Of a DNA stretch of 64,000 nucleotides, positions 18,230 through 29,557 are shown piece by piece. Numbering within the stretch: position 1 is the stretch's first letter; the number at the start of each line of letters is the position of its first letter. Under the pieces are notes generated by a model. It was not told the DNA's origin. It saw only the letters and a list, made by a program, of their open reading frames with translations, and searched no databases. Origin of the DNA: Enterobacter kobei (GTDB taxonomy: Bacteria > Pseudomonadota > Gammaproteobacteria > Enterobacterales > Enterobacteriaceae); assembly GCF_001729765.1 (NCBI RefSeq), contig NZ_CP017181.1:4650001-4714000 (forward strand). Reading direction: 5' to 3'. A program made the translations under genes and the position numbers.

Positions 18230-19615
18230 TTATTCCTCCACTTTGTGCGTGGTGCCGCGGCGACCCAGGCCAAAAAGCTTATACGCGGCCGTCACTGCCG
18301 CCAGGAAGATTAGCCCGACAAACAGCGACATGCGGGTATCTTCATTAAAGTACATTCCAATTAATACGCAAATCAGGAACGCCATCGTTAAATAGTTCGC
18401 ATACGGGAACAGGATCGAGCGGAACGGATGGCTGGCGATCGCTTTTTTATGTGCATGACGGAAACGCAGCTGGCTGATGAGAATGACAAACCACGGCACC
18501 ATACCCGGCAGCACGCTGGCACTGTAGACGTAAACAAACACACGCTGCGGATTAGGAATGATGTAATTCAGGCATGAGCCAATCAGCAGAATCACAATGG
18601 ATACCGCGACCCCCGCAACTGGCACACCCGCACGTGATACTTTACTCATCGCCGCAGGTAGCTGGTTATTTTTCGAGAGTGCGTAGAGCATACGGCCACA
18701 GCTGTACATCCCGCTGTTACAGCCAGAGAGTGCCGCTGTCAAAACCACAAAGTTGATGATGCCTGCTGCTGCGGTAATACCAATCTTCGCAAAGGTTAAA
18801 ACGAACGGGCTTCCGGTCGTGCCAATTTCATTCCACGGGAAGATAGTCACGATAACGAAGATCGCGCCCACATAGAAAATCAGGATGCGCCACAGCACTT
18901 TGCCCACCGCGCTGCGCAGCGTGACCTGCGGGTTTTTCGCTTCACCGGCAGTAATACCGATCAGCTCCACACCCTGATATGAAGCCACCACGATACACAG
19001 CGCTGTCAGGAAGCCCTTCCAGCCGCCAGCGAAGAAGCCGCCGTGTTCAGTCAGGTTGCCAAAGCCGATGGCGTGCCCACCGTTGCCAAAGCCAAAGAAA
19101 ATCACGCCCAGACCAATCACAATCATCACGATGATGGTGGTCACTTTGATCATCGCAAACCAGAACTCGATTTCACCGTACAGGCGCACCGCGGCCAGGT
19201 TTGCCAGCGCCACCAGCCCCACGGCAATCAGCGCCGGTATCCACTGGACCATGTCCGGGAACCAGAACTGGACATAGACCCCTATCGCGGTGATTTCAGA
19301 GATGCCCACCGCCATCCACATAAACCAGTAGGACCAGGCTGTCAGGTAGCCGAAGAACGGGCTCATATAACGGTGCGCGTAAACGGCAAAAGATCCGGTT
19401 ACGGGTTCCAGAAAGAGCATTTCGCCCATTGAGCGCATGATGAAGAAAACAAACAGCCCGGCGATGATATACGCCAGTAATACGGAAGGGCCTGCCCATT
19501 TAAGGGTGCTTGCGGAGCCCATAAACAGGCCCACGCCGATAGTGCCGCCCAGCGCGATCAGTTCGATATGACGAGCTTCCAGCCCACGCTGTAGCTCCGG
19601 TTGTTTCTCTGCCAT
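18230..19615 (-). CDS. yifK: YifK/ThrP amino-acid permease
   Basis: A 461-residue APC-superfamily amino-acid:proton symporter with twelve predicted membrane helices; E. coli YifK (ThrP) imports threonine and serine. The N-terminus [26 protein letters not shown] carries the substrate-binding helix-1 break of the family. A GAGGATCT sequence precedes the ATG. It stands alone between the tRNA operon and wecG, as in E. coli. Its leader carries ACA motifs (19625-19642) that in Salmonella are the target of the GcvB sRNA. Confidence 0.95.
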   Translation of the reverse strand: MAEKQPELQRGLEARHIELIALGGTIGVGLFMGSASTLKWAGPSVLLAYIIAGLFVFFIMRSMGEMLFLEPVTGSFAVYAHRYMSPFFGYLTAWSYWFMWMAVGISEITAIGVYVQFWFPDMVQWIPALIAVGLVALANLAAVRLYGEIEFWFAMIKVTTIIVMIVIGLGVIFFGFGNGGHAIGFGNLTEHGGFFAGGWKGFLTALCIVVASYQGVELIGITAGEAKNPQVTLRSAVGKVLWRILIFYVGAIFVIVTIFPWNEIGTTGSPFVLTFAKIGITAAAGIINFVVLTAALSGCNSGMYSCGRMLYALSKNNQLPAAMSKVSRAGVPVAGVAVSIVILLIGSCLNYIIPNPQRVFVYVYSASVLPGMVPWFVILISQLRFRHAHKKAIASHPFRSILFPYANYLTMAFLICVLIGMYFNEDTRMSLFVGLIFLAAVTAAYKLFGLGRRGTTHKVEE

Positions 19616-19624
19616 AGATCCTCG

Positions 19625-19642
19625 ATTGTGTTTGCTGTTTCC
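19625..19642 (-). promoter_or_regulatory. ACA motifs in the yifK leader (likely GcvB target)
   Basis: The yifK mRNA leader contains AAACAGCAAACACAATC directly before the Shine-Dalgarno. In Salmonella yifK such ACA motifs enhance translation and are silenced by GcvB. The assignment is by analogy. Confidence 0.55.
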
Positions 19643-19812
19643 CGGCTTAATACCGGGTATTGTTTTTTAGGGGGACTAAAATACGGAGCGAATGGTTTCT
19701 TAAAATCGACCAAATGGCAAACGATGCATAAAAAAAATGAATGCATTGCACAAATTATCAGCAGTTTTGCAGGCGAGTTGCAGCGCGAACAGCATATCGC
19801 GCTACATTTTGA

Positions 19813-20553
19813 TTACATTTTCCCGGTGTAGTGCCAGGCGAGGTAGCGAAGCAGACGAATCTGTCGTTTAATGCGGGTGGGTTGTGAAAGCAGGCGGTAG
19901 AGCCATTCCAGCCCCATATTTTGCCAGACCGTCGGTGCACGCTTAACGTGGCCGGTAAAGACGTCGTAGGTGCCTCCTACGCCCATATACAGGGCATCCG
20001 GGCTGACCAGCCGACAGTCGCGCATCAGGATTTCCTGGCGCGGGGAACCCATCGCCACGGTGACAATTTTTGCCCCGCAGTCGCGAACGCGTGCAAACAA
20101 GGCCTGCCGTTCTTCAGGCTTAAAGTAACCATCCTGACTGCCGACAATATTAACATTCCACTGACGACGCAGCTTCTCTTCGGTCTGTGCCAGCACTTCG
20201 GGCTTACCGCCAATCAGGAAGACTGGCGTCCCCTCCGCGCCCGCGCGGGCCATAAGATGCTCCCAGAGATCGGCCCCCGCCACGCGGGAAACATTAGCGC
20301 CAGGAAACTTTTTACGGATAGATCGGACCACGCTAATCCCGTCCGCGTATTTAAATTCAGCCGCTTCAATCAGGCTTTTGACTTCGGCGTTATCTTCCAC
20401 CGCCAGCATCTTTTCTGCATTGATGGCAACCAGCGTACCGGATTTCATCTGACCATCGGCAAAAAGAAAATCCAGCGCGTGCTGCATATCGCGCCAGCCA
20501 ATAAGCTGCAAACCACGAAGCGCATAACGCGGTGCAGAAGTTTTATCCGTCAT
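19813..20553 (-). CDS. wecG: WecG, UDP-ManNAcA transferase of ECA
   Basis: A 246-residue glycosyltransferase (GT26, TagA/WecG family), the E. coli length. It adds ManNAcA to undecaprenyl-PP-GlcNAc to give ECA lipid II, at the cytoplasmic face. Visible family features are the N-terminal DGISVV segment, the LIGGKPEV and [10 protein letters not shown] stretch, and [12 protein letters not shown]. It is the last gene of the wec operon, 12 bases after wzyE. Confidence 0.96.
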   Translation of the reverse strand: MTDKTSAPRYALRGLQLIGWRDMQHALDFLFADGQMKSGTLVAINAEKMLAVEDNAEVKSLIEAAEFKYADGISVVRSIRKKFPGANVSRVAGADLWEHLMARAGAEGTPVFLIGGKPEVLAQTEEKLRRQWNVNIVGSQDGYFKPEERQALFARVRDCGAKIVTVAMGSPRQEILMRDCRLVSPDALYMGVGGTYDVFTGHVKRAPTVWQNMGLEWLYRLLSQPTRIKRQIRLLRYLAWHYTGKM

Positions 20554-20565
20554 GACTATCCTTTC

Positions 20566-21918
20566 TTAAACTTGCGACAGCGTTGTGCTGCCCTGTTGCC
20601 CGCGCTTGTGCACAAGCCCTGCACTGTCAAACAGCCAGTACAGCAATTTGGCCAGTAACAGGCTGATGCCGAAAACGACCATGAAGAACACCACGCGCGA
20701 AACGAATGAATCCAGGCCTTCGCGCGCCAGAACGATCATATTGAAAATGGCACCAAAGCAGAAACTGTGCAAAATGGCCGCTTTGTAGCGGTTCGTCTCT
20801 TCAATACCGCGCAGGTAAAGCCAGTCGAACCATTTAATAATCAGCCCTACGACAACCGCACCAGGCAGGATAAACCAGCCGCCGCCCATCACCACCAGGG
20901 AGCCGATCAGCGTTGGCGAGATCGCCAGACCCGAATGATTGTTCAACACTTCCCAGGTAAAATAGTTCGCGGTATTGAGCACCACGCCAGGGCGGTCCGG
21001 CCATAGCCAGCTCGGGATAAAGACATAGAAGTCGCGAACAATCGGCGCAAGCCCCTGGAAATCAATCTTGTCGTAGTTTTGTAGCAGCAAGGCCAGGTTT
21101 TCCCACGGCGAGAAGGTATCGCGCGTCAGGTAGAGGAACGTGTAAAACGCCTCATCGCCCGCCACGTTCATCCCGTAGCGCTTCAGCGCCAGCCAGAACA
21201 TCCCCACAATGCCAAACACCCCTGCCGCCACCAGCATCCACAGCGAGATCCAGCCGCGGATAATGCCGATAAACAAGAAGATAGCGAAAGCAATGATGAT
21301 ATTGGCACGCGTACCGCCCACAATCATGTAGGTCAGGATACCGAACGCGACGGTACTGACCAGGAAGAATAGCCACGCTTTGCTGTCCTGTCGCAGGAAG
21401 AAAATCACCAGCATCGCCGGGATAAAGAAGTAGAAGAATCGCTTTAACGCCACGCCCGAAACTTCAGCCGAAAAAATCTGGCTGTAGGAGTTGAGCTTAA
21501 ACAGCAGGAAGCCGTTATGCATAAAGAAGATCCCGACACTGACCAGGGCGATAGCCATCAATATCACCCATGTCAGGTGGGTCTCCACCCGATTCATAGT
21601 AAAGAGCGCCCGGCGTGATGCAGTGGCCCTGGCTGAACGCAGCCGCGTTTTGTAGGTGACGTAGTAAACCGCATAGAAACAGGTCGCCGCCAGAAGCGCC
21701 TGGAGCAAGATTTCCGGCGGCGCGACGCTCACGTCAAACCGGAAAACCAGAATGCTGGTCAGCGGGAAGCCGAAAAAGAAGGTCAGCAGAAACAGTAACG
21801 AGAAGAATACGTTAAAGTTGAAGCGCACCCGGCGGAATTCAAACCAGGTGAGGGTGGCGATAAACAGCGTGCTCAGAAGCCAGACAACCAGTAAGCCGCT
21901 GAATTGCAACTGACTCAT
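20566..21918 (-). CDS. wzyE: WzyE, ECA polymerase
   Basis: A 450-residue inner-membrane protein with about eleven transmembrane segments, joining ECA trisaccharide units at the periplasmic side. The start [14 protein letters not shown] gives the E. coli length; the longer frame of 463 codons runs into wecF and is not used. Its ATG overlaps the wecF stop by four bases (ATGA). Confidence 0.96.
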   Translation of the reverse strand: MSQLQFSGLLVVWLLSTLFIATLTWFEFRRVRFNFNVFFSLLFLLTFFFGFPLTSILVFRFDVSVAPPEILLQALLAATCFYAVYYVTYKTRLRSARATASRRALFTMNRVETHLTWVILMAIALVSVGIFFMHNGFLLFKLNSYSQIFSAEVSGVALKRFFYFFIPAMLVIFFLRQDSKAWLFFLVSTVAFGILTYMIVGGTRANIIIAFAIFLFIGIIRGWISLWMLVAAGVFGIVGMFWLALKRYGMNVAGDEAFYTFLYLTRDTFSPWENLALLLQNYDKIDFQGLAPIVRDFYVFIPSWLWPDRPGVVLNTANYFTWEVLNNHSGLAISPTLIGSLVVMGGGWFILPGAVVVGLIIKWFDWLYLRGIEETNRYKAAILHSFCFGAIFNMIVLAREGLDSFVSRVVFFMVVFGISLLLAKLLYWLFDSAGLVHKRGQQGSTTLSQV

Positions 21919-22994
21919 GCTTTGTCTCCTGACGCGATACGCAGCGCACGATGCCACGGTGTGAGATAGTTCGGGCTGAAAAAGTCGATACTGTTTTTAT
22001 CCACCAGCGTGAGCTGGCGTTGTGCTTCCCGTACCACCTCGACATTCAGCGTATCGGAGGTAAACAGCACCGGAATATGCTGTTCAACCATATCCTGCCA
22101 GAATGGGTTGTCACGGTTGAGCACGCACGGCACCCCCGCCTGGATCAGCAGACACAACGTACCTATCCCCTGCTGACGCGCAAAGATAAAATAGCCGAGA
22201 TCGCATTTTCTTAGCAGCGTAAGGTATTCATCAAACGCCAGCTTTTCACTGAGGATTTGAAGATTCTCAGGGCTAAAAAGCGTAAGACCCTGCTGGCGAA
22301 CCTCGTTGATGTAGGCGTCGTTATTGGCCGGATAACCCATCGGCACGACCACGTTCACCGTGTCGCCAAACTGCTGGTGTACCGCCCGCAGCGCGGCAAC
22401 ATGCTCGTTACTGCGGTCGCCTGAATTTCCCACCAGAATCGTCAGCTTGCCTTCACGAACCGTGTCATTCGCCAGGGTATTTAGCGCCGGATCCATGCGG
22501 GTTGGGAAATAGATTAGCTCACCGCGCACGTTCGGATGCTGTTTCGCAAAATAGTTGAGATCGCCACGGGTGGCAAAAACGCAGCCCACCCTGCCCTGTG
22601 CCATCCGGCGAAGGGGATAGAAAAGGCGGAATTTCCAGCCGCGTGAGACTTCGTAGAGATCCGCCCCCCAGATATGCCAGCTGCACTGGGAAGGTTTGAT
22701 TCCCCCGCTGAGCAGGGCCAGCCACAGGCCGGTATTGAACTGCCCGTGGAAAAAGAAACGTTGCTGGCGATTCGCTTTGGCTTTGGCAATGACCGCCTTC
22801 GCCAGCGCGGCCTTGTCTGGCCAGAAGCGAAGAGTCAGCGCCGGAAATGCCTCGCTCAGGCCCTTATCCTGACCTGCAACCATAAACTCACGTGCATCAG
22901 GGTTACCCGGTGCCAGTTCATCGTTAAAGAACCGCAAAACGGTCTGGTTATGGTGTGGGATATCCGATCCCAGGATGTGAATCAGTGCAGTCAT
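21915..22994 (-). CDS. wecF: WecF, Fuc4NAc transferase
   Basis: A 359-residue cytoplasmic glycosyltransferase (GT56) that adds 4-acetamido-4,6-dideoxygalactose from TDP-Fuc4NAc to ECA lipid II, giving lipid III. The N-terminus [17 protein letters not shown] and the central [13 protein letters not shown] segment match the family. Starts and stops overlap wzxE and wzyE by four bases. Confidence 0.96.
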   Translation of the reverse strand: MTALIHILGSDIPHHNQTVLRFFNDELAPGNPDAREFMVAGQDKGLSEAFPALTLRFWPDKAALAKAVIAKAKANRQQRFFFHGQFNTGLWLALLSGGIKPSQCSWHIWGADLYEVSRGWKFRLFYPLRRMAQGRVGCVFATRGDLNYFAKQHPNVRGELIYFPTRMDPALNTLANDTVREGKLTILVGNSGDRSNEHVAALRAVHQQFGDTVNVVVPMGYPANNDAYINEVRQQGLTLFSPENLQILSEKLAFDEYLTLLRKCDLGYFIFARQQGIGTLCLLIQAGVPCVLNRDNPFWQDMVEQHIPVLFTSDTLNVEVVREAQRQLTLVDKNSIDFFSPNYLTPWHRALRIASGDKA

Positions 22995-24241
22995 GCGCGT
23001 TTACGCCACAATAAAAATACGCCGCAACAGGCAGCGAAATAAACGATATAGGTTGCCATATAGGCCTGAGCCGCCCCCAGCGCACCATGCGAAGGTATCA
23101 GCCAGTGTGAAAATGCCGTCAGTAACCCAAACTGGCTTATCTCCGCCAGGATATACAGCCGCAGCGAGGCTTTCGCAATCACCAGGTAGCCGAAAACGTA
23201 AGCCCCCACTTTCAGCACATCGCCCACCAGTTGCCAGGCAAACAGATCGCGCATGGCGGTAAACTTCGCTGAGAAAAGCAGCCAGATGGCGACATCGCGC
23301 AATAGCCAGACGGTAAAACTGGCCGCCGCCACGGCGGGAAGCACAAAGCGCAGCGAGCGGAAAATCTCACGGGTAATATCCTGCCTGGACGTCAGACGCG
23401 ATAAGGTTGGCAGCAAATAAACGCTAAAGGAAGCCGTAATAAACTGTAGGTAGGCGTCGGAAATACTGCTTACGCCCTGCCAGATCCCTACCTCATCCCA
23501 GCTATAATGCGCCGCCAGCAGGTTTCGCATCATCACGTAAGCCACCGGCAGCGTGACGGAGGTGATGAGCGCCATCAGGGTAAATTTACCCAACTGGCTG
23601 GCAAGCACTTTGTCCCATCGCGGTTTGAGGTAGCTCAGAGGGATAACGCCCCGACGCATCAGCATAAACGCGGCAGGAACGACAACCAGCGCCGGAACCA
23701 GCGCCAGTCCAAGCAGTGCCCCTTCATAGCCACCCAGGCGGTAGCAGAAGTAATAGGCAATCACGCCGATGACGCTCCCCAGGATTAACGCAAGCGCGTT
23801 CCCGGCAGCATCACGAAAGCCTTTCATCAATGCCAGGAGCAGGTTTGCCCAGGCAATACCCATCTGAACCAATGCGACCAGACGCACCAGCCCCTCATAC
23901 CGGGTGTGCCCAAATAATCCCTGACTGATGGGGGCCGCCGCCAGCAGAAAGACAATCGCCATCAGGGTCGAAAAACCCGTGACCATCGCCGACGAGGTGC
24001 CCACCACCCTGCGAAGCTGAGCCGCATCATCATGATACTGAGCAACGTATTTGGTCACACCGTTGAAGATACCGGCCCCGGCCAGCACGCCAAGGACGGT
24101 CACCAGCTGGCGGAAGTTCCCCGCCAGCCCGACGCCTGAAGGACCGAATGAGACGGCCAGCAGCTTGACGACCAGCAGTCCGGCGCCAATCTTTACAAGC
24201 GTGGACGCGGCGGTCCACACCGATGCTTTTGCCAGAGACAT
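22991..24241 (-). CDS. wzxE: WzxE, ECA lipid III flippase
   Basis: A 416-residue MOP/MATE-superfamily flippase with about twelve membrane helices; it moves lipid III to the periplasmic face. The N-terminal [22 protein letters not shown] is typical. It follows wecE by one base and overlaps wecF. Confidence 0.96.
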   Translation of the reverse strand: MSLAKASVWTAASTLVKIGAGLLVVKLLAVSFGPSGVGLAGNFRQLVTVLGVLAGAGIFNGVTKYVAQYHDDAAQLRRVVGTSSAMVTGFSTLMAIVFLLAAAPISQGLFGHTRYEGLVRLVALVQMGIAWANLLLALMKGFRDAAGNALALILGSVIGVIAYYFCYRLGGYEGALLGLALVPALVVVPAAFMLMRRGVIPLSYLKPRWDKVLASQLGKFTLMALITSVTLPVAYVMMRNLLAAHYSWDEVGIWQGVSSISDAYLQFITASFSVYLLPTLSRLTSRQDITREIFRSLRFVLPAVAAASFTVWLLRDVAIWLLFSAKFTAMRDLFAWQLVGDVLKVGAYVFGYLVIAKASLRLYILAEISQFGLLTAFSHWLIPSHGALGAAQAYMATYIVYFAACCGVFLLWRKRA

Positions 24242-24242
24242 A

Positions 24243-25373
24243 TCAGCCGAAATAACTCAGAAGGGTATTAATCACCGTACGCTGGTTAACTGGCGCGAGG
24301 TTGTAGAACAGTGGCAAGCGAAGCAAACGCTCACTTTCTTTTGTAGTGTAACGGTCTTCACCGGCGAACACCCCGAACGCCTCGCCTGCCGGGCTCGAAT
24401 GTAGCGGAATGTAGTGGAACACAGCCATAATTTCGGCTTCTTTCAGCCAGGCGATGAGCTGGCTGCGATCGTCGTTATCGCGAAGCTTGATGTAGAACAT
24501 GTGGGCATTGTGAACGCAATCAGCCGGAATAGTTGGCAGCTCGATACGCCCGGCTTTTGCCAGCGGTTCAAGTGCATCGTAATAGGTTTGCCACAGGGAC
24601 AGGCGCTGAAGGTTAATCCGCTCCGCCGCTTCCAGCTGTGCCCACAGATATGCCGCCTGCAGATCCGCCATCAGATAGCTTGAGCCGATATCGCGCCAGG
24701 TGTATTTATCCACCTGCCCGCGGAAGAACTGGCTGCGGTTGGTGCCTTTTTCACGGATCACTTCCGCACGCTCCACGAGCGCCGGGTCGTTGATCAGCGT
24801 CGCGCCACCTTCTCCACCCGCCGTATAGTTTTTCGTTTCGTGGAAGCTAAAGCAGCCAATGTGGCCGATAGTGCCCAGCGCGCGTCCCTTGTAGGTGGAC
24901 ATCACACCCTGAGCGGCATCTTCCACCACAAACAGGTTGTGTTTTTTGGCGATCGCCATGATGGTGTCCATTTCACAGGCTACGCCCGCGTAGTGAACCG
25001 GCACGATCGCCCGCGTTTTGTCGGTGATCGCCGCGTCAATCAGCGTCTCATCAATGTTCATGGTATCCGGGCGGATATCCACAAAGACGATTTTTGCTCC
25101 GCGCAGGACAAACGCATTTGCTGTGGAGACAAAGGTATAGCTCGGCATGATCACTTCATCGCCGGGCTGGATATCCAGCAGCAGTGCCGCCATTTCCAGC
25201 GATGCCGTACAGGACGGGGTCAGCAGCACTTTAGCGCTGCGAAAACGCTGCTCCATCCACTGCTGACAGCGACGGGTGAAACCGCCATCACCGCAAAGTT
25301 TGCCGCTGCCCATGGCAGACTGCATATAGTCGAGTTCCGTACCGACGACGGGGGGGGCGTTAAATGGAATCAT
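24243..25373 (-). CDS. wecE: WecE, dTDP-4-dehydro-6-deoxyglucose aminotransferase
   Basis: PLP-dependent aminotransferase of the DegT/DnrJ/EryC1 family; transfers an amino group from glutamate to the dTDP-4-keto sugar. The start MIPFNAPPVVG gives 376 residues, as in E. coli. The PLP lysine is Lys181 in SFHETKNY, and EDAAQG is the second active-site motif. It acts after RffG/RffH-type enzymes, but those genes are missing in this cluster, so its substrate must come from elsewhere. Confidence 0.97.
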   Translation of the reverse strand: MIPFNAPPVVGTELDYMQSAMGSGKLCGDGGFTRRCQQWMEQRFRSAKVLLTPSCTASLEMAALLLDIQPGDEVIMPSYTFVSTANAFVLRGAKIVFVDIRPDTMNIDETLIDAAITDKTRAIVPVHYAGVACEMDTIMAIAKKHNLFVVEDAAQGVMSTYKGRALGTIGHIGCFSFHETKNYTAGGEGGATLINDPALVERAEVIREKGTNRSQFFRGQVDKYTWRDIGSSYLMADLQAAYLWAQLEAAERINLQRLSLWQTYYDALEPLAKAGRIELPTIPADCVHNAHMFYIKLRDNDDRSQLIAWLKEAEIMAVFHYIPLHSSPAGEAFGVFAGEDRYTTKESERLLRLPLFYNLAPVNQRTVINTLLSYFG

Positions 25374-25377
25374 CTTG

Positions 25378-26055
25378 TCACCTGTATAACCAGTAGGCGG
25401 TGGCGTCGATGTTGGCACCACTCGCAATATAACGTTTAAGCGCGGCAGTGTTGCCCATTTGGGTAGCCACCCGCAGCGTCACACTCTGCTGCTGCTGCGC
25501 CCAGTGCAGCGCCGCCTGCATGAGTTTTGCCCCCATACCGCGTCCGGCTAATAAGCCAATACGCGCCTCGCGCTCGTTGAGCTTACGCAGCGAAACGAAT
25601 CCCTGTATCTGACCGTCCGCGGCACGACACACCAGACAGACGTGGTCAAAGGTGCCTTTGACCGCATTCTCAATCCACTGGGCATAGAAGCGTCCGCTGT
25701 CATCAGGTGCATACCAGGGCGCACGAAAGCGGCTCTGAGCAAATGCCTTAGCCGCCATCTGGCGTAATACAGGGATATCCTGTTCCGTTGCAAGTTCCGC
25801 CCCGCACGCATCGTGTCGGGTAAGGGCAATAGACAGGTCTGCCTCACCTTCAACCAGCTGAAAACCGTGTTGCTGGAGCACATCAAGCCAATCGGCGCGG
25901 TCCGCCGGGATCTTAGCCTGCACGCGCTGCCAGGCGCTGAAGTCAGCTTCCTGCAGAGCAGGCGCATCCTCACGCAAGCGCACTATCGCCGAGGGGCGTG
26001 CAAAAAAAGTGCTTTCCCATTCAAGGGATTCAAGCACGCCGTGGAGTTCACTCAA
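25378..26055 (-). CDS. wecD: WecD, dTDP-fucosamine acetyltransferase
   Basis: A 225-residue GNAT N-acetyltransferase (224 in E. coli) that makes dTDP-Fuc4NAc with acetyl-CoA. The GNAT acetyl-CoA motif is near [14 protein letters not shown]. The start is TTG (26053-26055), overlapping the wecC TGA (TTGA). That start aligns well with the E. coli N-terminus (LEWESTFF vs LTWENAFF). In E. coli two genes lie between wecC and wecD; here there are none. Confidence 0.93.
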   Translation of the reverse strand: MSELHGVLESLEWESTFFARPSAIVRLREDAPALQEADFSAWQRVQAKIPADRADWLDVLQQHGFQLVEGEADLSIALTRHDACGAELATEQDIPVLRQMAAKAFAQSRFRAPWYAPDDSGRFYAQWIENAVKGTFDHVCLVCRAADGQIQGFVSLRKLNEREARIGLLAGRGMGAKLMQAALHWAQQQQSVTLRVATQMGNTAALKRYIASGANIDATAYWLYR

Positions 26056-27314
26056 CGCCAGACGCCTTTGGTATCAACGACATACTGTTGATGCACGGTA
26101 TCACCAGACGTCGCTTTAAACTCTTTATGATCCACCAGCAGCACCAGCACATCCGCCGTTGCCAGCGCGTCATCAAGGGTCGTCAACGTGCAGTGCCCCG
26201 CCAGTTTAGCCGGCAGTTCATGGATATTCGGCTCAACCACCACCGTGTCGCCCTTGTGCCACCCGGCGATCATCTCGGCAATTTCCATTGCCGGGCTTTC
26301 GCGCAAATCGTCAATATTGGGTTTAAACGCCAGGCCAAAGCAGGCGATTTTCAGCTCGCTGGCTCGCTTGCCGCTCTCTGCAAGACAATCGGCTACCGTG
26401 GCTTTGACCTGGTTGAGCACCCAGTGAGGTTTGCTGTCGTTCACTTCGCGCGCGGTACGGATCAGACGCGCCTGCGCCGGATTCTGCGCCACGATAAACC
26501 ACGGATCGACGGCGATACAGTGTCCACCCACACCCGGGCCCGGCTGAAGAATGTTCACGCGCGGATGGCGATTCGCCAGGCGAATCAATTCCCAGACGTT
26601 AATTCCCTGATCGGCGCAGATCAGCGACAGCTCATTCGCAAAGGCGATATTCACGTCACGGAAGCTGTTTTCCGTCAGCTTGCACATTTCAGCGGTGCGG
26701 GAGTTGGTCACTACGCATTCGCCTTCGAGGAAAATTTTGTACAGGGCGCTGGCACGTTCCGAGCAGACGGGAGTCATACCGCCAATAACGCGATCGTTTT
26801 TAATCAGCTCAACCATGACCTGGCCCGGCAGCACTCGCTCCGGACAGTAGGCGATGTTGATATCCGCCTGCTCTCCCGCCTGTTGCGGGAAGCTTAAATC
26901 GGGACGCGCGTCGGCCAGCCACTGCGCCATCTGCTCGGTGGCGCCCACTGGCGAGGTCGATTCCAGGATCACCAGCGCCCCTTTCTTCAGCACAGGGGCA
27001 ATGGATTTCGCTGCCGCCTCGACGTAGATCATATCGGGCTCGTGCTCGCCTTTAAAAGGCGTCGGGACGGCGATCAGGTACGCATCCGCTTCCACTGGCG
27101 TCGTGCTGGCACGCAGGAAGCCGCCGTCAACAGCCTCTTTCACCACGCGGTCCAGATCGGGCTCAACAATATGAATTTCGCCGCGGTTAATGGTTTCCAC
27201 CGCCCGGGCATTGATATCCACACCGACAACCTGTTTCTGACGAGAGGCAAACGCCGCCGCGGTGGGCAGGCCAATGTAGCCAAGACCAATGACAGAGATG
27301 GTAGTAAAACTCAT
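26052..27314 (-). CDS. wecC: WecC, UDP-ManNAc 6-dehydrogenase
   Basis: NAD-dependent dehydrogenase making UDP-ManNAcA, 420 residues. The Rossmann motif GLGYIGLP is at 10-17, and the catalytic cysteine is Cys266 in [10 protein letters not shown]. It belongs to the UDP-Glc/GDP-Man dehydrogenase family. It overlaps wecB by four bases and wecD by four bases. Confidence 0.97.
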   Translation of the reverse strand: MSFTTISVIGLGYIGLPTAAAFASRQKQVVGVDINARAVETINRGEIHIVEPDLDRVVKEAVDGGFLRASTTPVEADAYLIAVPTPFKGEHEPDMIYVEAAAKSIAPVLKKGALVILESTSPVGATEQMAQWLADARPDLSFPQQAGEQADINIAYCPERVLPGQVMVELIKNDRVIGGMTPVCSERASALYKIFLEGECVVTNSRTAEMCKLTENSFRDVNIAFANELSLICADQGINVWELIRLANRHPRVNILQPGPGVGGHCIAVDPWFIVAQNPAQARLIRTAREVNDSKPHWVLNQVKATVADCLAESGKRASELKIACFGLAFKPNIDDLRESPAMEIAEMIAGWHKGDTVVVEPNIHELPAKLAGHCTLTTLDDALATADVLVLLVDHKEFKATSGDTVHQQYVVDTKGVWR

Positions 27315-28441
27315 AGCGATACCCGATTGTGTTTAAGTGCATGCAAAATACGACCACAAGCCTGGCCATCTCCGTATGGATTATGGGCCCGGCTCATTGT
27401 CTGATATGCGTCATCATCATGCAGAAGTCGCGTCACCTCTTCGACGATGAGCTGCGCGTCAGTACCGACCAGACGCACGGTACCCGCTTTAACCGCTTCC
27501 GGGCGTTCAGTCGTTTCACGCATCACCAGCACCGGCTTGCCGAGGGACGGTGCTTCCTCCTGAATGCCGCCGGAATCGGTGAGGATCAGCCAGGCATGGT
27601 TCATCAGCCAGACAAACGGCAGGTAGTCCTGCGGTTCAATCAGCAGGACATTTTCAACATGGCCAAGGATGCGGTTGACCGGCTCGCTGACGTTAGGATT
27701 GAGGTGGACCGGATAGACAATCTGTACATCGACGTTCTGCGCCGCAATTTCAGCCAGCGCGTGACAGATTTGCTCAAAACCCCGGCCAAAGCTTTCGCGA
27801 CGATGGCCTGTGACCAGAATGGTTTTTTTGCCGTTATTCAGGAATGGATAGCGGGCTGCGAGCGCTTTCTGCAGATCGCTGTTTGCCAGGACGCGATCGC
27901 GTACCCAAATCAACGCATCAATGACCGTATTGCCGGTCACAAAAATTTTGTTGTCGGCGATATTTTCGCGCAGCAGGTTCTGACGCGAATTCTCGGTAGG
28001 GGCAAAATGGTACATCGCCAGATGGCCGGTAAGCGTACGGTTGGCCTCTTCTGGCCACGGCGAATAAAGGTTGCCGGTACGCAGGCCCGCCTCAACATGG
28101 CCGACGGGAATACGCTGGTAAAAAGCGGCCAGGCTTGTTGCCATCGTCGTCGTGGTATCGCCATGTACCAGAACAACGTCGGGCTGGAATGACTCCAGGA
28201 TCGGCTTGAGACCTTGCAGTATGCGGCAGGTTATTTCCGTCAATCCTTGTCCCGGCTTCATAATATTGAGATCGTAATCCGGGACGATGGAAAAGAGCGT
28301 TAAGACCTGGTCGAGCATCTCACGGTGCTGGGCCGTAACGCAGACTTTCGCTTCAATATCAGGGTCGCTGGCCAGCGCATGTACCAGAGGCGCCATCTTA
28401 ATGGCCTCCGGCCTGGTGCCAAATACGGTAAGTACTTTCAC
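27311..28441 (-). CDS. wecB: WecB, UDP-GlcNAc 2-epimerase
   Basis: A 376-residue non-hydrolysing epimerase that makes UDP-ManNAc. The N-terminus [19 protein letters not shown] and the [11 protein letters not shown] motif with the catalytic histidine are present, as is the [10 protein letters not shown] motif. It starts 56 bases after wzzE and overlaps wecC. Confidence 0.98.
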   Translation of the reverse strand: MKVLTVFGTRPEAIKMAPLVHALASDPDIEAKVCVTAQHREMLDQVLTLFSIVPDYDLNIMKPGQGLTEITCRILQGLKPILESFQPDVVLVHGDTTTTMATSLAAFYQRIPVGHVEAGLRTGNLYSPWPEEANRTLTGHLAMYHFAPTENSRQNLLRENIADNKIFVTGNTVIDALIWVRDRVLANSDLQKALAARYPFLNNGKKTILVTGHRRESFGRGFEQICHALAEIAAQNVDVQIVYPVHLNPNVSEPVNRILGHVENVLLIEPQDYLPFVWLMNHAWLILTDSGGIQEEAPSLGKPVLVMRETTERPEAVKAGTVRLVGTDAQLIVEEVTRLLHDDDAYQTMSRAHNPYGDGQACGRILHALKHNRVSL

Positions 28442-28497
28442 ATCGATTCTCTTCGATTAGACGATGAAGGCCCTGGCCTTCATCGTAAACGGCGTTC

Positions 28498-29544
28498 TTA
28501 GTTTGCGCGACGACGCGTTAACGCAACACCAGCACCAGCGAGTGCACCCACAATCCCCCACATGATCATCAGGAATGCACGGCGCGGACTATCGCGTTTT
28601 ACAGGTTCTTCAGGTGTTCTCAAATAACGATAGGTCTGAAAACGCGGGTCCATCGTGGGACCGACATTAAGCGTGTTCAACATCGCGCGATTTTGATCGT
28701 AGTCGAGGTCAAAATCAGGGCCAACGGCCTGCAGATTTTCCAGACGCGCCTGCAACATTGGGCGACCAAGCAGGAACATTTCAGAGTCAGGCAATTCATC
28801 TGCCGGGACATCCGTCTCAGAGCGGGAAATATTGTGCTGCTCCGCAATTTTCAACGCCTGTTCAATGTTATGTATGCGTCGGGCGAAAATGGCATTTGCC
28901 ACTTCCTCCTGGCGTTTGACCTGCGCCTTCATCTGGATTGTGCGGGCCGCCCATGCGCCTTTCAGCTCTTCATTAAGATGGCTTGCGGCACGCTGGCTGG
29001 CAAACGCGACGTACTGACGCAACAGATTGTTGGCGTCCGGCGCGGTTTCTGCAATCAGCTTGACGCTGTCGTTGACGTTACGCAGCGCATCACCCGGCAT
29101 AAATTGAACATTGTTAATCAGATCGTCCAGCAGCGCGGCATCGGCTTTGGTGTTATCAACCCGACGCTGCTTGTAGTAATCCGTCTGGGACCAGAAATCG
29201 CGGCGTGTATCCCACGAGGCCAGTTGCATCACAAACTCTTTATAGGCTTCATCCATAACGGAAGCCTGGTCCGGCGTCGCGAGATTGGCTTTAATATCCA
29301 GGTTTCGCAGGAATTGCTGCTGGGAATAGTACCCCCCGAGCATGTTAACCGTTGGTCTGTCTGTGATTGCCGTGGCGCTCCACTCCTGTTTTGCAAAGAA
29401 TGTGTAGGCCAGCGCCAACAGTGCAAACCCCAGCGCGATCCCCGCAATCCAAAGTTTGCCTGCCCATAACACGCGAAACAAACCCCGAATATCCAGTTCA
29501 TTCTCAGTTACCACTGATTTCGCTCCCGCCAACGGTTGAGTCAT
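28498..29544 (-). CDS. wzzE: WzzE, ECA chain-length regulator
   Basis: A 348-residue polysaccharide co-polymerase of class 1, with a transmembrane helix near residues 31-50, a long periplasmic coiled helical domain, and a second helix near 320-342 preceded by the Pro-rich PEEPVKRDSPRRA motif. It sets the chain length of ECA. I chose the second of two adjacent ATGs; either is possible. It follows wecA by 13 bases. Confidence 0.96.
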   Translation of the reverse strand: MTQPLAGAKSVVTENELDIRGLFRVLWAGKLWIAGIALGFALLALAYTFFAKQEWSATAITDRPTVNMLGGYYSQQQFLRNLDIKANLATPDQASVMDEAYKEFVMQLASWDTRRDFWSQTDYYKQRRVDNTKADAALLDDLINNVQFMPGDALRNVNDSVKLIAETAPDANNLLRQYVAFASQRAASHLNEELKGAWAARTIQMKAQVKRQEEVANAIFARRIHNIEQALKIAEQHNISRSETDVPADELPDSEMFLLGRPMLQARLENLQAVGPDFDLDYDQNRAMLNTLNVGPTMDPRFQTYRYLRTPEEPVKRDSPRRAFLMIMWGIVGALAGAGVALTRRRAN

Positions 29545-29557
29545 CATAGTCCCGGTT

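Noticed and set aside
27329..28192. 287-codon open frame antisense to wecB
   Set aside because: A shadow frame of wecB without a ribosome site or domain.
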